A stretch of 64,000 nt of DNA from Arsenicicoccus cauae (GCF_009707125.1 NZ_WLVL01000037.1:186001-250000); one strand, 5' to 3'; shown: positions 1 to 9,515, counted from the stretch's first letter. The notes: generated by a model from the letters alone, not told the origin. Numbers and translations: made by a program.

Positions 1-524
1 TGCAGGCGGTGCCAGGTCCAGCCGACGCCGTAGGACATGCCTGCGGCCAAGGTCATCCCGAAACCCAGGAGGTCCGGCCGCTCGTGCACCGCCCACGGCT
101 GCATGATCACCACGACCCCCAGGAAGCCCAGCACCACCCCGAGCAGGCGCGGCAGCGAGTAGTGCTCGTCCCGGACGAAGAGCATGGTGAGGACGACGGT
201 GGCGATGGGCGTGACCGCGTTGCCGATGCCGGCGAGCGCCGAGCTGACTCGCGTCTCGCCGAGCGCAAAGAGCGTGAACGGCGCCGTGCACAGGAAGAAT
301 CCGACGACCTGCAGGTGCAGCCAGGCGCGGCGCTGGCTGGGCAGCCGGCCCCGCCCGAGGTGCAGCAGCGTGACGACGACGAGCGCCCCGGACAGCACCC
401 GCAGCGTCGAGATCTGCAGGGGCGCCAGGGCGTCGAGCCCGACCTTCATCAGCAGGAAGCTGGATCCCCAGATGAGCACGAGCCCGATCCACTTGAGCTG
501 CCAGGGGATCCGGGGAGCACTCAT
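1..524 (-). CDS. EamA/DMT-family membrane transporter, 3' end outside the window
   Basis: The visible N-terminal 174 residues are very hydrophobic. They contain the helix starts LIWGSSFLLMKVGLDAL and LGVVLGFLGVVVIMQPW typical of the EamA (drug/metabolite transporter) fold, so it is probably an inner-membrane exporter of unknown substrate. The ATG at 524-522 overlaps the TGA of the upstream metE-like gene in an ATGA, which implies translational coupling. The stop codon lies beyond base 1. The family is clear; substrate specificity cannot be read from sequence. Confidence 0.85.
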   Translation of the reverse strand, partial: MSAPRIPWQLKWIGLVLIWGSSFLLMKVGLDALAPLQISTLRVLSGALVVVTLLHLGRGRLPSQRRAWLHLQVVGFFLCTAPFTLFALGETRVSSALAGIGNAVTPIATVVLTMLFVRDEHYSLPRLLGVVLGFLGVVVIMQPWAVHERPDLLGFGMTLAAGMSYGVGWTWHRL

Positions 525-1507
525 CCGAGGGCCGTCTCGGTGACCGCCTCCGCGACCTGCACGGCGAGGCGCTGCGCGGCGACCGCGTCGGACGGCGACA
601 GGCCCGCGAGCCCGCACGCCGGGGAGACCGTCACCTCCGCGAGATCGGCTGCGGCCAGGCCGAGCTCGTGCCAACGACGCACCAACCCGTCGTGGACGGC
701 GGCGACGGTCGGCAGCGGCGACGCCGAGGCATAGCTGCCGAGCCACACGTCGGTGCCCGACTCCAGCGTCGCCGCCAAGGACTCCCAGCCCTTGGGGCCG
801 AGCACCGTGGCGTCGACGGCCAGCGCGGACGCGCCGGTGGTGCGCAGCATGGCCAGGGGCGTGCCCTTGGCGCAGCAGTGGACGGCCGTATGCCGATCCC
901 CCGCCGCCTGCAGCACCTCCCCCACGAGGTTGGCGGCGACATACGAGTCGACGGCGGGGATCCGGCCGAAGCCGCTGGCGGTGGGCAGGCGGCCCGCGAG
1001 CAGCCCGGGCAGCGACGGCTCGTCGAGCTGGAGCACGACGCGGGCCCCCGGCACGAGGCGCTCGGCCTCGGCCACGTGGCCCCTGATGCCCTCGGCGAGC
1101 GAGCCCGCCAGGTCACGCACGGCGCCCGGGTCGACGACGCTGCGCTCGCCGCGGTGCAGCCACACCGACGCCGCGAGGGTCCACGGCCCGGCGACCTGGA
1201 CCTTGAGCTCGCCCTCGTAGCCGTCGAAGGTCTCGGCCAGCTCGTCGAGGTCCTGGCGCCACCAGGTGCGCGCACGCTCGGCGTCGCGGCCGGGACGGTC
1301 GACGAACCGCCAGCCCATCGGCTGCAGGTCGACGTGCAGGTCCACGAGGAGCGCCGCGGCGCGCCCGATCATGTCGGCGCCAGGACCGCGGTCCGGCAGC
1401 TCGGGCAGGTAGGGCAGGCCGTGCTCGGCGAAGAGCTCGCGCACCCCACGCTGCGTCTCGCGCACGTCGGTGCCCGGCCACGAACCCATCCCTGTCGCTC
1501 TCGTCAC
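521..1507 (-). CDS. MetE-like (B12-independent methionine synthase C-terminal domain) protein
   Basis: A 328-residue protein with the TIM-barrel fold of the catalytic half of cobalamin-independent methionine synthase. It has GSWPGTD near the N-terminus, an HCC motif (AVHCCAKGTP) and a late Cys (SPACGLAGLS), matching zinc ligands of the family. It lacks the N-terminal folate-binding half of true MetE (about 750 residues), so the methyl donor is unknown. The GTG start at 1507 is preferred over an in-frame start at 1537 because TACCGT lies 6 nt upstream (leaderless pattern). From memory, similar stand-alone genes sit near mnmA and etfBA in other actinobacteria (Rv3015c region). Confidence 0.8.
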   Translation of the reverse strand: MTRATGMGSWPGTDVRETQRGVRELFAEHGLPYLPELPDRGPGADMIGRAAALLVDLHVDLQPMGWRFVDRPGRDAERARTWWRQDLDELAETFDGYEGELKVQVAGPWTLAASVWLHRGERSVVDPGAVRDLAGSLAEGIRGHVAEAERLVPGARVVLQLDEPSLPGLLAGRLPTASGFGRIPAVDSYVAANLVGEVLQAAGDRHTAVHCCAKGTPLAMLRTTGASALAVDATVLGPKGWESLAATLESGTDVWLGSYASASPLPTVAAVHDGLVRRWHELGLAAADLAEVTVSPACGLAGLSPSDAVAAQRLAVQVAEAVTETALG

Positions 1508-1513
1508 GCCCCG

Positions 1514-1519
1514 ACGGTA
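1514..1519 (-). promoter_or_regulatory. Leaderless -10 element of the metE-like gene
   Basis: TACCGT on the minus strand ends 6 nt before the GTG at 1507, so transcription would begin at or next to the start codon. No Shine-Dalgarno is seen. Confidence 0.5.
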
Positions 1520-1551
1520 GCGCGATCCGGCTCCCACCTCGCACTTCGTCC

Positions 1552-1606
1552 GAGAGGCGACAGATGGGGGTCACCCGTCGCGGATGACCCCCATTCGTCG
1601 CCTCTC
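1552..1606. terminator. Long hairpin after the small acidic protein gene
   Basis: Two 22-nt arms (1552-1573 and 1585-1606) match in 20 of 22 positions around an 11-nt loop. It begins 12 nt past the stop of the 1618-1770 gene and lies upstream of the metE-like promoter. There is no T-tract. It is most likely a terminator; it could also be a cruciform or a regulatory structure. Confidence 0.6.
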
Positions 1607-1617
1607 ACCAGGGAGGT

Positions 1618-1770
1618 TCAGCCCTCGGCGGGGTCCTCCGCGTGCGCGCGCTCGGTGTCCTGCTGGTCCTGCGTGTCACCCTCGACGGCGGTCTCGGTGT
1701 GCTGGCGGGTGTCCTCGTCGGCGAGCTCGTGGTTGCGCAGCTCCGTGCTCTGCGGATCGATGTCCGTCAT
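1618..1770 (-). CDS. Small acidic hydrophilic protein (50 aa)
   Basis: A 50-residue protein (MTDIDPQSTELRNHELADED...) made almost entirely of Asp, Glu, Gln, Thr, Arg and His, with no hydrophobic core, so probably disordered. The ATG at 1770 has a strong AAGGAGACGACC ribosome-binding site, which excludes the longer frame to 1836. It stands between mnmA (100 nt upstream) and the hairpin at 1552-1606. I do not recognise a family. The good RBS and dedicated downstream hairpin argue that it is a real gene. Confidence 0.6.
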   Translation of the reverse strand: MTDIDPQSTELRNHELADEDTRQHTETAVEGDTQDQQDTERAHAEDPAEG

Positions 1771-1870
1771 GGTCGTCTCCTTGGCGGTCGTGCGGCCGAC
1801 GTCGTGGGTGCCGACCGCTGATGGGGTACGTCGCATACCCGGCCCCGGCGGCCCTCATGCCGCGGATGTC

Positions 1871-2962
1871 TCAGGTGCGCCAGGTCTCGGCGATCGTGGC
1901 CGACCCCACGACCCGGGTGCCGTCGTAGAGCACGACGGACTGCCCGGGGGCCACGCCCCGGGTGCGCTCCTGCAGCCGGACCTGCACGTCGTCGCCGTCG
2001 ACCCAGGCCCGGGCCGGCAGCTCCTCGCCATGGGCCCGCAGCTGCGCGCCGACCTCGACCTCGCCGGCGGGCGGCTCGCCGCACCACCGCGCATGGTCGC
2101 CGCGGATGGCATCGATGCCGAGCAGGTCCGCCGGGCCGATGACCACCTGGTTGCGGGGGACGTCGACGTCCACGACATACCGCGGTTGACCGTCCGCGGC
2201 CGGCCGGCCGAGGCCCAGGCCGCGTCGCTGCCCGACGGTGTAGGCGTAGGCGCCCTGGTGGCTGCCGACGACCGACCCCGTCTCGTCGACGATCTCGCCC
2301 GGCTGCTCCCCCAGCCGCCCGGCCAGCCAGCCGCGGGTGTCGCCGTCCGCGATGAAGCAGATGTCGTGCGAGTCGGGCTTCTTGGCCACCGCGAAGCCGC
2401 GGTCCGCCGCCTCCTCGCGGGTCTGCGGCTTGGTGGAGTCGCCGAGCGGAAAGAACGAGCGCGCGAGCTGGTCCGCGTCGAGCACACCGAGCACATAGCT
2501 CTGGTCCTTGGCAGGGTCGACGGCGCGGTGCAGCTCGCGCCGCACCGTCCCGTCGGCGCCGACCTCCTCAACCACCTGCGCGTAGTGCCCCGTCGCGACG
2601 CCGTCGAAGCCGAGCGCCAGGGCCTTGTCGAGCAGCGCCGCGAACTTGATCCGCTCGTTGCAGCGCAGGCAGGGGTTGGGGGTGCGGCCGGCGGCATACT
2701 CCTGCACGAAGTCCTCGACGACATCGGCCCTGAAGCGTGCGGCCATGTCCCAGACGTAGAACGGGATCCCGAGCCGGTCGGCCACCCGGCGGGCGTCGCC
2801 GGCGTCCTCGAGGGTGCAGCAGCCGCGCGCGGACTCGCGCAGCGTCGCGGCGGACGTGGACAGGGCCAGGTGGACGCCCACGACGTCGTGCCCGGCGTCG
2901 AGCATGCGGGCGGCCGCGACGGCCGAGTCCACGCCTCCGCTCATCGCGGCGACGACACGCAT
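1871..2962 (-). CDS. mnmA: tRNA-specific 2-thiouridylase MnmA
   Basis: A 363-residue enzyme that thiolates U34 of Lys, Glu and Gln tRNAs with ATP and sulfur relayed from a cysteine desulfurase. The PP-loop [10 protein letters not shown] is at residues 8-17, the first catalytic Cys at 98 (TPNPCLRCN) and the second at 202 (DICFIADGD); the C-terminal beta-barrel ends in the AETW region. Its ATG overlaps the TGA of the cysteine desulfurase in an ATGA, so sulfur donor and user are translationally coupled. A longer in-frame reading upstream only shadows the desulfurase in another frame. Confidence 0.95.
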   Translation of the reverse strand: MRVVAAMSGGVDSAVAAARMLDAGHDVVGVHLALSTSAATLRESARGCCTLEDAGDARRVADRLGIPFYVWDMAARFRADVVEDFVQEYAAGRTPNPCLRCNERIKFAALLDKALALGFDGVATGHYAQVVEEVGADGTVRRELHRAVDPAKDQSYVLGVLDADQLARSFFPLGDSTKPQTREEAADRGFAVAKKPDSHDICFIADGDTRGWLAGRLGEQPGEIVDETGSVVGSHQGAYAYTVGQRRGLGLGRPAADGQPRYVVDVDVPRNQVVIGPADLLGIDAIRGDHARWCGEPPAGEVEVGAQLRAHGEELPARAWVDGDDVQVRLQERTRGVAPGQSVVLYDGTRVVGSATIAETWRT

Positions 2963-4185
2963 CAGCTCGCGACCTCCCCCGAGACCGAGAGCGACCCGGC
3001 GCGTCGGGCCCGCTCGACGGCGGCCGGCAGCGCCCCCAGCGCCCGAGCCACGTCGGCCTCGGTCGAGGTGTGGCCGAGGGTGAGCCGCAGGGCCCCACGG
3101 GCCTCGGTCTCGCTGAGCCCCATGGCGAGCAGGACGTGCGAGGGCTGCGGCACGCCGGCGTGGCAGGCCGAGCCCGTGGAGCAGAGCACGCCGGCCGCGT
3201 CCATGAGATAGAGCAACGAGTCGCCCTCGCAGCCGGGCACGAGCAGGTGGGCGTTGCCGGGCAGTCGGCGGGTCGCGTCTCCGGGCTCCCAGTCGCCCCC
3301 GACGCGGATGCCGAGACCGAGCCCCAGTGCCCCCTGCAGCAGCTGGTCGCGCAGCCCCACGAGTCGCTCGGTCTCGGGCTCCCGCTCGTGGCAGGCGATC
3401 TCGAGCGCCGTGGCCAGGCCGACGATGCCGGCGGTGTCCAGCGTGCCGGAGCGGATCTGCCGCTCCTGACCTCCGCCGTGGGTGAGCGGCGACACGGCCG
3501 CGTCGCGTCGCACGAGGAGGGCGCCCACCCCCACGGGCCCGCCGAGCTTGTGCGCGGTGAGGGACAGCAGGGTCACCCCGGACGACCCGAAGTCCACCGG
3601 CACGTGCCCCACCGCCTGCACGGCGTCGGTGTGGACGGGGATGGCGTGGGCAGCGGCCGCCTCGGCCAGCTCGCGCACCGGCTGGATCGTGCCGACCTCG
3701 TTGTTGGCCCACATGAGGCTCGCCAGAGCGACGGACGCGGGGTCCTCCTCGAGGGCCGCCCGGGCCTGGTCGAGCCGCACCCGGCCGACCTCGTCCACCT
3801 CCAGCCAGGTCACCTCGGCGTCCTCGTGGGTGACCAGGTGCTCGACGGCATCGAGCACGGCAGGGTGCTCGACCGGGCTGGCCAGGACGCGGCGTCGTCG
3901 GGCGTCCGCGGCGCGGCGTGCGCGGTAGCCGCCGACCACCGCCAGGTTGTCGGCCTCGGTCCCCCCGGAGGTGAAGACGACCTCGGACGGGCGCGCCCCC
4001 GCCGCCTCGGCGATCTGCTCGCGGCACTCCTCGACCACGCGCCGCGCGGCCCGGCCTGCCGTGTGCAGGCTGGACGGGTTGCCGACCACGGATCGGCGTG
4101 CGGCGACCGCCTCGATCACCTCGGGGCGGACGGTGGTCGTGGCGGCATGGTCGAGGTAGGCGAGGTCAGCGTGATCCGGCAGCAC
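2962..4185 (-). CDS. iscS: Cysteine desulfurase (IscS/NifS family)
   Basis: A 407-residue PLP enzyme that takes sulfur from cysteine, here presumably for MnmA. It has [14 protein letters not shown] at the N-terminus, the PLP Lys in [11 protein letters not shown], and the persulfide Cys in [10 protein letters not shown]. The GTG at 4185 is chosen because family homology starts there ([15 protein letters not shown]) and TAGACT lies 7 nt before it; the upstream in-frame extension reads as antisense noise. The iscS name is by homology only, since no isc or suf genes are in view. Confidence 0.93.
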   Translation of the reverse strand: MLPDHADLAYLDHAATTTVRPEVIEAVAARRSVVGNPSSLHTAGRAARRVVEECREQIAEAAGARPSEVVFTSGGTEADNLAVVGGYRARRAADARRRRVLASPVEHPAVLDAVEHLVTHEDAEVTWLEVDEVGRVRLDQARAALEEDPASVALASLMWANNEVGTIQPVRELAEAAAAHAIPVHTDAVQAVGHVPVDFGSSGVTLLSLTAHKLGGPVGVGALLVRRDAAVSPLTHGGGQERQIRSGTLDTAGIVGLATALEIACHEREPETERLVGLRDQLLQGALGLGLGIRVGGDWEPGDATRRLPGNAHLLVPGCEGDSLLYLMDAAGVLCSTGSACHAGVPQPSHVLLAMGLSETEARGALRLTLGHTSTEADVARALGALPAAVERARRAGSLSVSGEVAS

Positions 4186-4192
4186 GCCATCG

Positions 4193-4198
4193 AGTCTA
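4193..4198 (-). promoter_or_regulatory. Leaderless -10 element of the cysteine desulfurase
   Basis: TAGACT on the minus strand ends 7 nt before the GTG at 4185. Its first three bases are also the TAG stop codon of the upstream oxidoreductase, so a stop and a promoter share bases. Confidence 0.5.
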
Positions 4199-5281
4199 CG
4201 GGCGTGATCGGACCGGGTGACGACGATGCAGGTCTGCGATGAGACCCACCACGCCCACGGCGTCGGCGGGATCGACCGGCACCGTGCCCCGTCCCTGCAG
4301 CGCATCGGCCAGCTCGGCGTAGAACCGCGGGTAGTCCCCCCGCTCCATCGGCACCGCCTTGTCGCCTGCGTCGGTGGTGAGCACGCTCCCCCGCCCGGCC
4401 CCGGCGAGCCCGAAGTCCGCGTCGAGCGGCGAGGCGCCCGCACCGAGGGCGCCCTCCTGCCCGTCCACGCCGTAGCAGCTCCAGGCGCCCTCGGTGCCGA
4501 GGACCCGCATCCGCGGCCCCGGGCGGCGGGCCTGGGTGCTCATGGTCAGGTGGCTCACGACGCCGGACGCGTGCCGCAGCACCACGACGGCGTCGTCGTC
4601 CGAGACGGCTCCCGCGCGGAGCGCGCGCAGCTCGGCATACGACTCCTCGACCGGGCCTGCGAGCCGGATCGCCTGGTCGATCAGGTGCGGTCCGAGGTCG
4701 TAGAGCACGCCGCCACCCTCGGCGGGGCTCGCGCCGGCCTTCCAGGCCTTGGTGACGGTGGGCTTCCAGGTCTCGAACGAGGACTCGAGACGCACCAGCG
4801 CGCCCAGCCGGCCCTCCCGCAGCAGCCGCACGGCCGTGAGGAAGTCCCCGTCCAGGCGGCGGTTGTGAAAGACGGTGAGCGGCACGCCGGTCCGGTCGCG
4901 GGTCGCGAGGAGCTCCGCTCCCTCGACGTCCGTGGTGCAGGCCGGCTTGTCGAGGACGCACGCGAGCCCGGACTCCAGGGCCCGTATGCCGAACCGCGCG
5001 TGGGTCTCGCCGGGGGTGGCCACGACCGCGAGGTCCAGGTCGTCGGCCCGCTCCCACACGGCGTCGGCGTCCGGGACGATCTCGACGTCGGCGTGGGCGG
5101 CGCGGGCGGCCTCGGCTCGCTCGGGCGACGAGGTCATGACGACGGCGACGGCATACCGGGGGTCGGCGGCCAGCAGGGGGCCGTGGAAGACGCTGCCCGC
5201 GAGACCGTGGCCGAGCAGGGCGACGCGGACGGGTCGGTCGGTGGGCAGGGGCCGCCAGGCGCGGCGGGTGTCGTCCGTCAC
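4196..5281 (-). CDS. Gfo/Idh/MocA-family NAD(P)-dependent oxidoreductase
   Basis: A 361-residue two-domain dehydrogenase. The Rossmann motif is VALLGHGLAGSVFHGPLL, followed by the family signature around DKPACTTDVEGAE (EKP-like Lys) and a C-terminal alpha/beta domain containing GGGVLYDLGPHLIDQA with the putative active-site His. The first motif resembles E. coli YdgJ-type members. The substrate, probably a sugar or inositol derivative, is unknown. The GTG start at 5281 has TAGCCT 6 nt upstream. Confidence 0.88.
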   Translation of the reverse strand: MTDDTRRAWRPLPTDRPVRVALLGHGLAGSVFHGPLLAADPRYAVAVVMTSSPERAEAARAAHADVEIVPDADAVWERADDLDLAVVATPGETHARFGIRALESGLACVLDKPACTTDVEGAELLATRDRTGVPLTVFHNRRLDGDFLTAVRLLREGRLGALVRLESSFETWKPTVTKAWKAGASPAEGGGVLYDLGPHLIDQAIRLAGPVEESYAELRALRAGAVSDDDAVVVLRHASGVVSHLTMSTQARRPGPRMRVLGTEGAWSCYGVDGQEGALGAGASPLDADFGLAGAGRGSVLTTDAGDKAVPMERGDYPRFYAELADALQGRGTVPVDPADAVGVVGLIADLHRRHPVRSRP

Positions 5282-5285
5282 CCGG

Positions 5286-5711
5286 TCAGGCTATCGACGC
5301 GCACACGATGGCGCTCACCGCCAGCATCGCCGACGCCGCGACGATCGCGCCCGGGTGCAGCGCCTGCTCGACCGCGATGGCCCGCAACGACCCCGGCGTG
5401 ATGGCGTCGAGCACGAGGAAGCTCACGGCCTGCAGCGCGATCCCGAGGACACCGAACGCCAACGTCCAGGCCAGCGCCGCCCCGACGCCGGCGCTGCCGT
5501 TGGTCCAGATGGTCGTGAACGCGATCGCCCCGAGCCCGAGGAACTCGGCGCCGACGATGAGGGCGGCGTTGATGGACCGCTCGGTGTAGATGCGGGCGCC
5601 GAGCCGCCCCGGCGTGAGGAGGTCCATCGTGACGAATCCCCCGGCCAGCAGGGCGATCCCGGCGAGGCAGTAGAGGGCGGCATACAGCAGTGACTCGAGC
5701 AGCTCGCTCAT
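5286..5711 (-). CDS. DUF350 (YjfL-like) four-helix membrane protein
   Basis: A 141-residue integral membrane protein with four predicted helices (LLYAALYCLAGIALLAGGFV, AALIVGAEFLGLGAIAF, a central helix, and AIVAASAMLAVSAIVCASI). It fits DUF350, whose biochemical role is not established. The ATG at 5711 overlaps the stop of the YgiC-like ATP-grasp gene (ATGA). In Proteobacteria, DUF350, YgiB-like and YgiC-like genes also occur together (from memory), which supports one functional unit. Confidence 0.85.
   Translation of the reverse strand: MSELLESLLYAALYCLAGIALLAGGFVTMDLLTPGRLGARIYTERSINAALIVGAEFLGLGAIAFTTIWTNGSAGVGAALAWTLAFGVLGIALQAVSFLVLDAITPGSLRAIAVEQALHPGAIVAASAMLAVSAIVCASIA
5288..5293 (-). 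promoter_or_regulatory. Leaderless -10 element of the Gfo/Idh/MocA gene
   Basis: TAGCCT on the minus strand, 6 nt before the GTG at 5281. It overlaps the last codons of the DUF350 gene. Confidence 0.45.
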
Positions 5712-6940
5712 CGGCCGGGTCCCCTCCGGTCGTCGTCGACCCAGGCGGCACGCTGGGCCTCGCTGGGTGATGCGGTGTCGATCAGGTGCGGCACGAAGCG
5801 CGCGTCGTCGTCGGTGATCCAGCCGTCGCTCTCCCGGATGCCGACGCCCGCGGCGCGGCCGTCCACGACCCAGCTGCCGAGCACGACCTTGTTGCCGTCG
5901 AGCTGCGGCAGCGGGCACCACTGCTGGTAGCACCAGCCCTCGGCGCCGTAGCCGCCGGGCTGCTCGTGCTCGATCCCCTCGGCGTGGACGCGGATGCTTG
6001 CGCCCTCGCGCCCGTGCAGCGGCTTGGCGACCCACTCCGTCAGGCCGTGCGGCTCGTCGAGGTACGCGGGCAGCAGCAGCTCGTGCCCCGGGTAGAGGTG
6101 CCAGAGCGCGGCGAGCAGGGCCTTGTTGGACAGCAGGACCTTCCACGGCGGCTCGAGCCAGGTGGTGCCGTACATCGGGTTGGGGCGCGGCTCGACCCAC
6201 CGACCGAACGGCTCGCGGAGCATGTCCTCCCAGGGGTAGAGCTTGAAGCAGGTGCGCAGCATCTGGGCCTCGTGGCCGACGAAGTACTCCGCGGCCTCGT
6301 TGTAGCCGATCTGCCCCATCGTGATGCCCTGCGTGGCGAGCCCCGCCTGCTCGGCCGTGTCGCGCAGGTAGGTCACGGTCATCCACTCCTCGCCCGTGGC
6401 CTCCCCCTCGTGGTGGGCGAACCAGACGGGCTGGGTGAGGCGCGGCGCCAGGTCCTGCCACGCCGCGACCAGCCTCTCGTGCAGGGAGTTCCACTGGTCG
6501 CGGTCGGGGTGGGTGTCCTCGAGCCAGAACCACTGGACGACCGCGGACTCGAGCAGGCCCGTGGGCGTGTCGGCGTTGTACTCCAGCAGCTTGGGCGGCC
6601 CCTCGTCGACCCCGGCGTACCGCAGGTCGAACCGGCCGTAGAGGGACGGGGTGCCCGCGTCGAGGGAGGCCTGGGCGAGCCGCAGCGACCCCTCCGGGAG
6701 CCCGAGGGGACCCATGGCCCCGGACGCCAGGTGGCGGGCGGCCTCGAGGCACATGCCGTGCAGCTGCTCCGTGGCCTCCTCGAGCTGGTCCACCTCCGCG
6801 GCGCCGAGCTCGTAGTACGCGTTCTCGTTCCAGTACGGCCGCTCGGTGCCGTCGGGTCGGACGGTGACGGGAAAGACCAGGCCCTGGGACTCGACCGTCT
6901 CGCGCCAGCCGGTCCGGGGCTCGGAGGGGACGCGGCGCAT
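5708..6940 (-). CDS. YgiC-like glutathionylspermidine synthase-family ATP-grasp ligase
   Basis: A 410-residue cytosolic ATP-grasp enzyme of the C-terminal glutathionylspermidine-synthetase family. Seen in sequence: RPYWNENAYYEL, LLEYNADTPTGLLESAVVQW (nucleotide/Mg region), KPLHGREGASI (ATP-grasp glycine-rich segment) and the typical C-terminal GIRESDGWITDDDARFVPHL. It lacks the amidase half of bifunctional Gsp. Actinobacteria generally make mycothiol, not glutathione, so the real substrate is probably another peptide or amine (inference). It overlaps by ATGA with the lipoprotein gene upstream and the DUF350 gene downstream. Confidence 0.88.
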   Translation of the reverse strand: MRRVPSEPRTGWRETVESQGLVFPVTVRPDGTERPYWNENAYYELGAAEVDQLEEATEQLHGMCLEAARHLASGAMGPLGLPEGSLRLAQASLDAGTPSLYGRFDLRYAGVDEGPPKLLEYNADTPTGLLESAVVQWFWLEDTHPDRDQWNSLHERLVAAWQDLAPRLTQPVWFAHHEGEATGEEWMTVTYLRDTAEQAGLATQGITMGQIGYNEAAEYFVGHEAQMLRTCFKLYPWEDMLREPFGRWVEPRPNPMYGTTWLEPPWKVLLSNKALLAALWHLYPGHELLLPAYLDEPHGLTEWVAKPLHGREGASIRVHAEGIEHEQPGGYGAEGWCYQQWCPLPQLDGNKVVLGSWVVDGRAAGVGIRESDGWITDDDARFVPHLIDTASPSEAQRAAWVDDDRRGPGR

Positions 6941-7347
6941 CAGCTGCTGCCCTTGCCGCCGGACCCGCCGAAGCCGCCTCGCGAGATCGTCGTCCCCTTG
7001 CCGCCCTTGACCGACGCGGACGAGAGCGTGGAGGTGCCCTTGGGGTCGACGCCGCCGGTGACATAGCTGTGGTTGCTGGGGGCGCTGAACGACCCACCGC
7101 TCACCCGCTGCCCCACCCCCGGCACGCGCGCCCCGTCGTTGTAGTAGTACCACCGCGCGGGGCTTCCCACGAACCCCGCTCGGGTGCGGCGGCCGTCGCA
7201 CTCGCTGTCGGGCAGCCGCTCGTTGGTCTGGGCGTCGACGCAGACGCCGGCGCTGGTGCGGCGCGTCTCCTGGGAGCACCCGGTGAGGGTGCTCGCCAGG
7301 ACGGCCGTCATCCCGAGCACGACGACCTGGGACCGTCGCGTGGTCAT
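6940..7347 (-). CDS. YgiB/DUF1190-like lipoprotein
   Basis: A 135-residue secreted lipoprotein. The signal peptide MTTRRSQVVVLGMTAVLAST ends in the lipobox LTGC (Cys near residue 24). The mature part has three further cysteines near its start, ARWYYYNDGARVPGVGQRVSGGSF resembling the YgiB family core, and a Gly/Ser/Lys-rich C-terminus (GGKGTTISRGGFGGSGGKGSS). The ATG at 7347 is chosen because it starts a canonical signal peptide. It is the first gene of the overlapping three-gene cassette and is probably anchored outside the membrane. Confidence 0.75.
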   Translation of the reverse strand: MTTRRSQVVVLGMTAVLASTLTGCSQETRRTSAGVCVDAQTNERLPDSECDGRRTRAGFVGSPARWYYYNDGARVPGVGQRVSGGSFSAPSNHSYVTGGVDPKGTSTLSSASVKGGKGTTISRGGFGGSGGKGSS

Positions 7348-7503
7348 GCATCTCCCCCTCTGCACCGCTGCATGTGCTGCTGCCCGCGCCCTCCCGTGGA
7401 CGTCGGCACCCCGCCGGGTGGTTCCCACCCTAGAGCCCGTATGACGGGAAGGGGCCGCCCCCACGCGTGCGCGGCGACGGCCCCGGGCCCCTCCCTGCAT
7501 CGA

Positions 7504-8454
7504 TCAGCGCTTGCGGATCGCCTCGGTCGCCTGCGGCAGGACCGTGAACAGGTCGCCCACGACGCCGAAGTCGACGAGCTCGAAGATCGGCGCCTCCTCG
7601 TCCTTGTTGATCGCGACGATCGTCTTGGACGTCTGCATCCCCGCCCGGTGCTGGATGGCGCCGGAGATCCCGCACGCGACGTAGAGCTGCGGCGAGACCT
7701 GCTTGCCGGTCTGGCCGACCTGCGAGGAGTGCGGGTACCAACCGGCGTCGACGGCCGCGCGGGAAGCGCCGACGGCCGCCTTCATCGAGTCGGCGAGCTC
7801 CTCGACCTTGGAGAAGTCGCCGCCGGTGCCGCGACCGCCGGAGACGACGATCTGCGCGGTGGACAGGTCGGGTCGACCCGTCGACTGCTTGGGCTGGCTG
7901 TCGACGATGCGCGCGCCCTTGGAGGCCTCGGAGATCTCCACGGCGACGGACTCCTGGGCGGCGGCGCCCTGGACAGCCTCGGGAGCGGTCGAGCCGGGCT
8001 TGACCGTCACGAAGGTGGGGCCCTTGGTGCCGGTGGCCTGGACGGTCCAGTTGCCGGCGAAGACGGACTGTGTCGTGAGGACGCCGCCCCCGCCGGCCTG
8101 CACGTCGGTCGCGTCGGTGAGGACGCCACCCCCGCAGCGGACCGCGAGGCGACCGGCGACCTCCTTGGCGTCGGTGCCGGTCGTCATGAGCACCGCCACC
8201 GGGGACGCCTGCGTGACGACCGCGGCCAGCGCGTCGACCGTCGGGCCGACGAGGTATTGCCCGATCTGCTCGTCGTCGTTGACGTAGACCTTCTCCGCGC
8301 CGTACTTGGCGAGGACGGGCAGGGCGGTCTGGACGCCCTTGCCGAGGAAGACGGCACTCGGCTCGCCGATGCGGCGCGCCAGCGTCAGCAGCTCGGCGGA
8401 TGTCTTCTTGAGCTTGCCGTCGGTGTGGTCGACCAGCACGAGAACTTCAGCCAT
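7504..8454 (-). CDS. etfA: Electron transfer flavoprotein alpha subunit
   Basis: A 316-residue FAD-binding subunit. The C-terminal FAD domain has [43 protein letters not shown] and [24 protein letters not shown], all hallmark EtfA segments. It partners EtfB to pass electrons from acyl-CoA dehydrogenases to the quinone pool. It starts 31 nt after etfB in the same direction. The GC-rich stretch 7440-7500 after its stop contains a weak GGGGCCG/CGGCCCC pairing that might terminate it. Confidence 0.97.
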   Translation of the reverse strand: MAEVLVLVDHTDGKLKKTSAELLTLARRIGEPSAVFLGKGVQTALPVLAKYGAEKVYVNDDEQIGQYLVGPTVDALAAVVTQASPVAVLMTTGTDAKEVAGRLAVRCGGGVLTDATDVQAGGGGVLTTQSVFAGNWTVQATGTKGPTFVTVKPGSTAPEAVQGAAAQESVAVEISEASKGARIVDSQPKQSTGRPDLSTAQIVVSGGRGTGGDFSKVEELADSMKAAVGASRAAVDAGWYPHSSQVGQTGKQVSPQLYVACGISGAIQHRAGMQTSKTIVAINKDEEAPIFELVDFGVVGDLFTVLPQATEAIRKR

Positions 8455-8485
8455 GTCAGTGAACTCCTTTGTCGCCGTGGCCGGC

Positions 8486-9271
8486 TCAGATGAACTTCTT
8501 GGACGCGAGGAACTCCGCGAGCTGGCTGCCGCCCTCGCCCTCGTCCTTGACGATCGTGCCCTGCTCGCGCGGCGGGCGGGGGGTGGCCTGCTCGACCTTG
8601 GTCGCCGCGGCGTCCAGCCCCACCTGCGCCGGGTCGATGCCCAGGTCGGCGAGCGACCAGGTCTCGACGGGCTTCTTCTTGGCCGCCATGATCCCCTTGA
8701 AGGAGGGGTAGCGCGGCTCGTTGCCGGTCTGGTCGGTGACGGAGACGACGGCGGGCAGGGAGGCCTCGATGCGCTCGGTGGCGGTGTCGCTGTCGCGGCG
8801 GATCGAGACGGACGACCCCTCGACGCTCAGCTCGGACGCCAGCGTGACCTGCGGCAGGCCGAGGCGCTCGGCGACCATGGCCGGGACGACGCTCATGCCG
8901 CCGTCGGTCGAGGCCATCCCGAACATCACGAGGTCGGGCTGCCCGACCTTCTTGATGGCCTCGGCGAGGACGAGCGAGGTGGCGACCGAGTCGCTGCCGT
9001 GCAGCGCCTCGTCGTTGACGTGGACGCCCTTGTCGGCGCCCATCTGCAGGGCCTTCTTGACGGCGTCGGCGGCGGCGTCCGGGCCCATCGTGATGACGGT
9101 CAGCGTGCCCTCGCCGGCCTCGATGATCCGCAGCGCCTCCTCGACGGGGTACTCGTCGAGCTCGGACATGAGGCCGTCGACGGCCTGGCGGTCGGTGGTC
9201 CAGTCGGTGTCGTCGAAGCCGCGGTCGCCCTGGGCGTCCGGCACGTGCTTGACGCAGACAACGATGTCCAT
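8486..9271 (-). CDS. etfB: Electron transfer flavoprotein beta subunit
   Basis: A 261-residue subunit that starts [12 protein letters not shown] and carries the AMP-binding segment [28 protein letters not shown] and the family region [17 protein letters not shown]. The ATG at 9271 is preferred over an upstream frame to 9415 because family homology begins there and a GAGAAGAGGA-type purine-rich stretch precedes it. It is co-directional with etfA. In this window it may serve the acyl-CoA enzymes around 30-48 kb (inference). Confidence 0.97.
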   Translation of the reverse strand: MDIVVCVKHVPDAQGDRGFDDTDWTTDRQAVDGLMSELDEYPVEEALRIIEAGEGTLTVITMGPDAAADAVKKALQMGADKGVHVNDEALHGSDSVATSLVLAEAIKKVGQPDLVMFGMASTDGGMSVVPAMVAERLGLPQVTLASELSVEGSSVSIRRDSDTATERIEASLPAVVSVTDQTGNEPRYPSFKGIMAAKKKPVETWSLADLGIDPAQVGLDAAATKVEQATPRPPREQGTIVKDEGEGGSQLAEFLASKKFI

Positions 9272-9515
9272 GCGTGCGGGTCCTCTTCTCTCGGTGCTCG
9301 CGGCGTGCGCCAGGACGGCGACGCCGCACGGTTGGCATTGTGCCCTGACGGGACGCTCCGGCGCAGTGGTGGCCACCACACCGCGGCGCGTCGCGCCAGG
9401 GCCTCTCCCCACCATATTACCCGCAGGTAACTTCGTCCGTGGACGATCCGGGCGAGGACGGGCGCGCCCCTCCCCTCACGAGGGAGGGCAGGGGCGCGAA
9501 GGCGCACGGCCTGGC

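Noticed and set aside
2963-4027. An N-terminal extension of MnmA
   Set aside because: The extra 355 codons overlap the cysteine desulfurase in another frame and look like a shadow; MnmA family homology starts at 2962.
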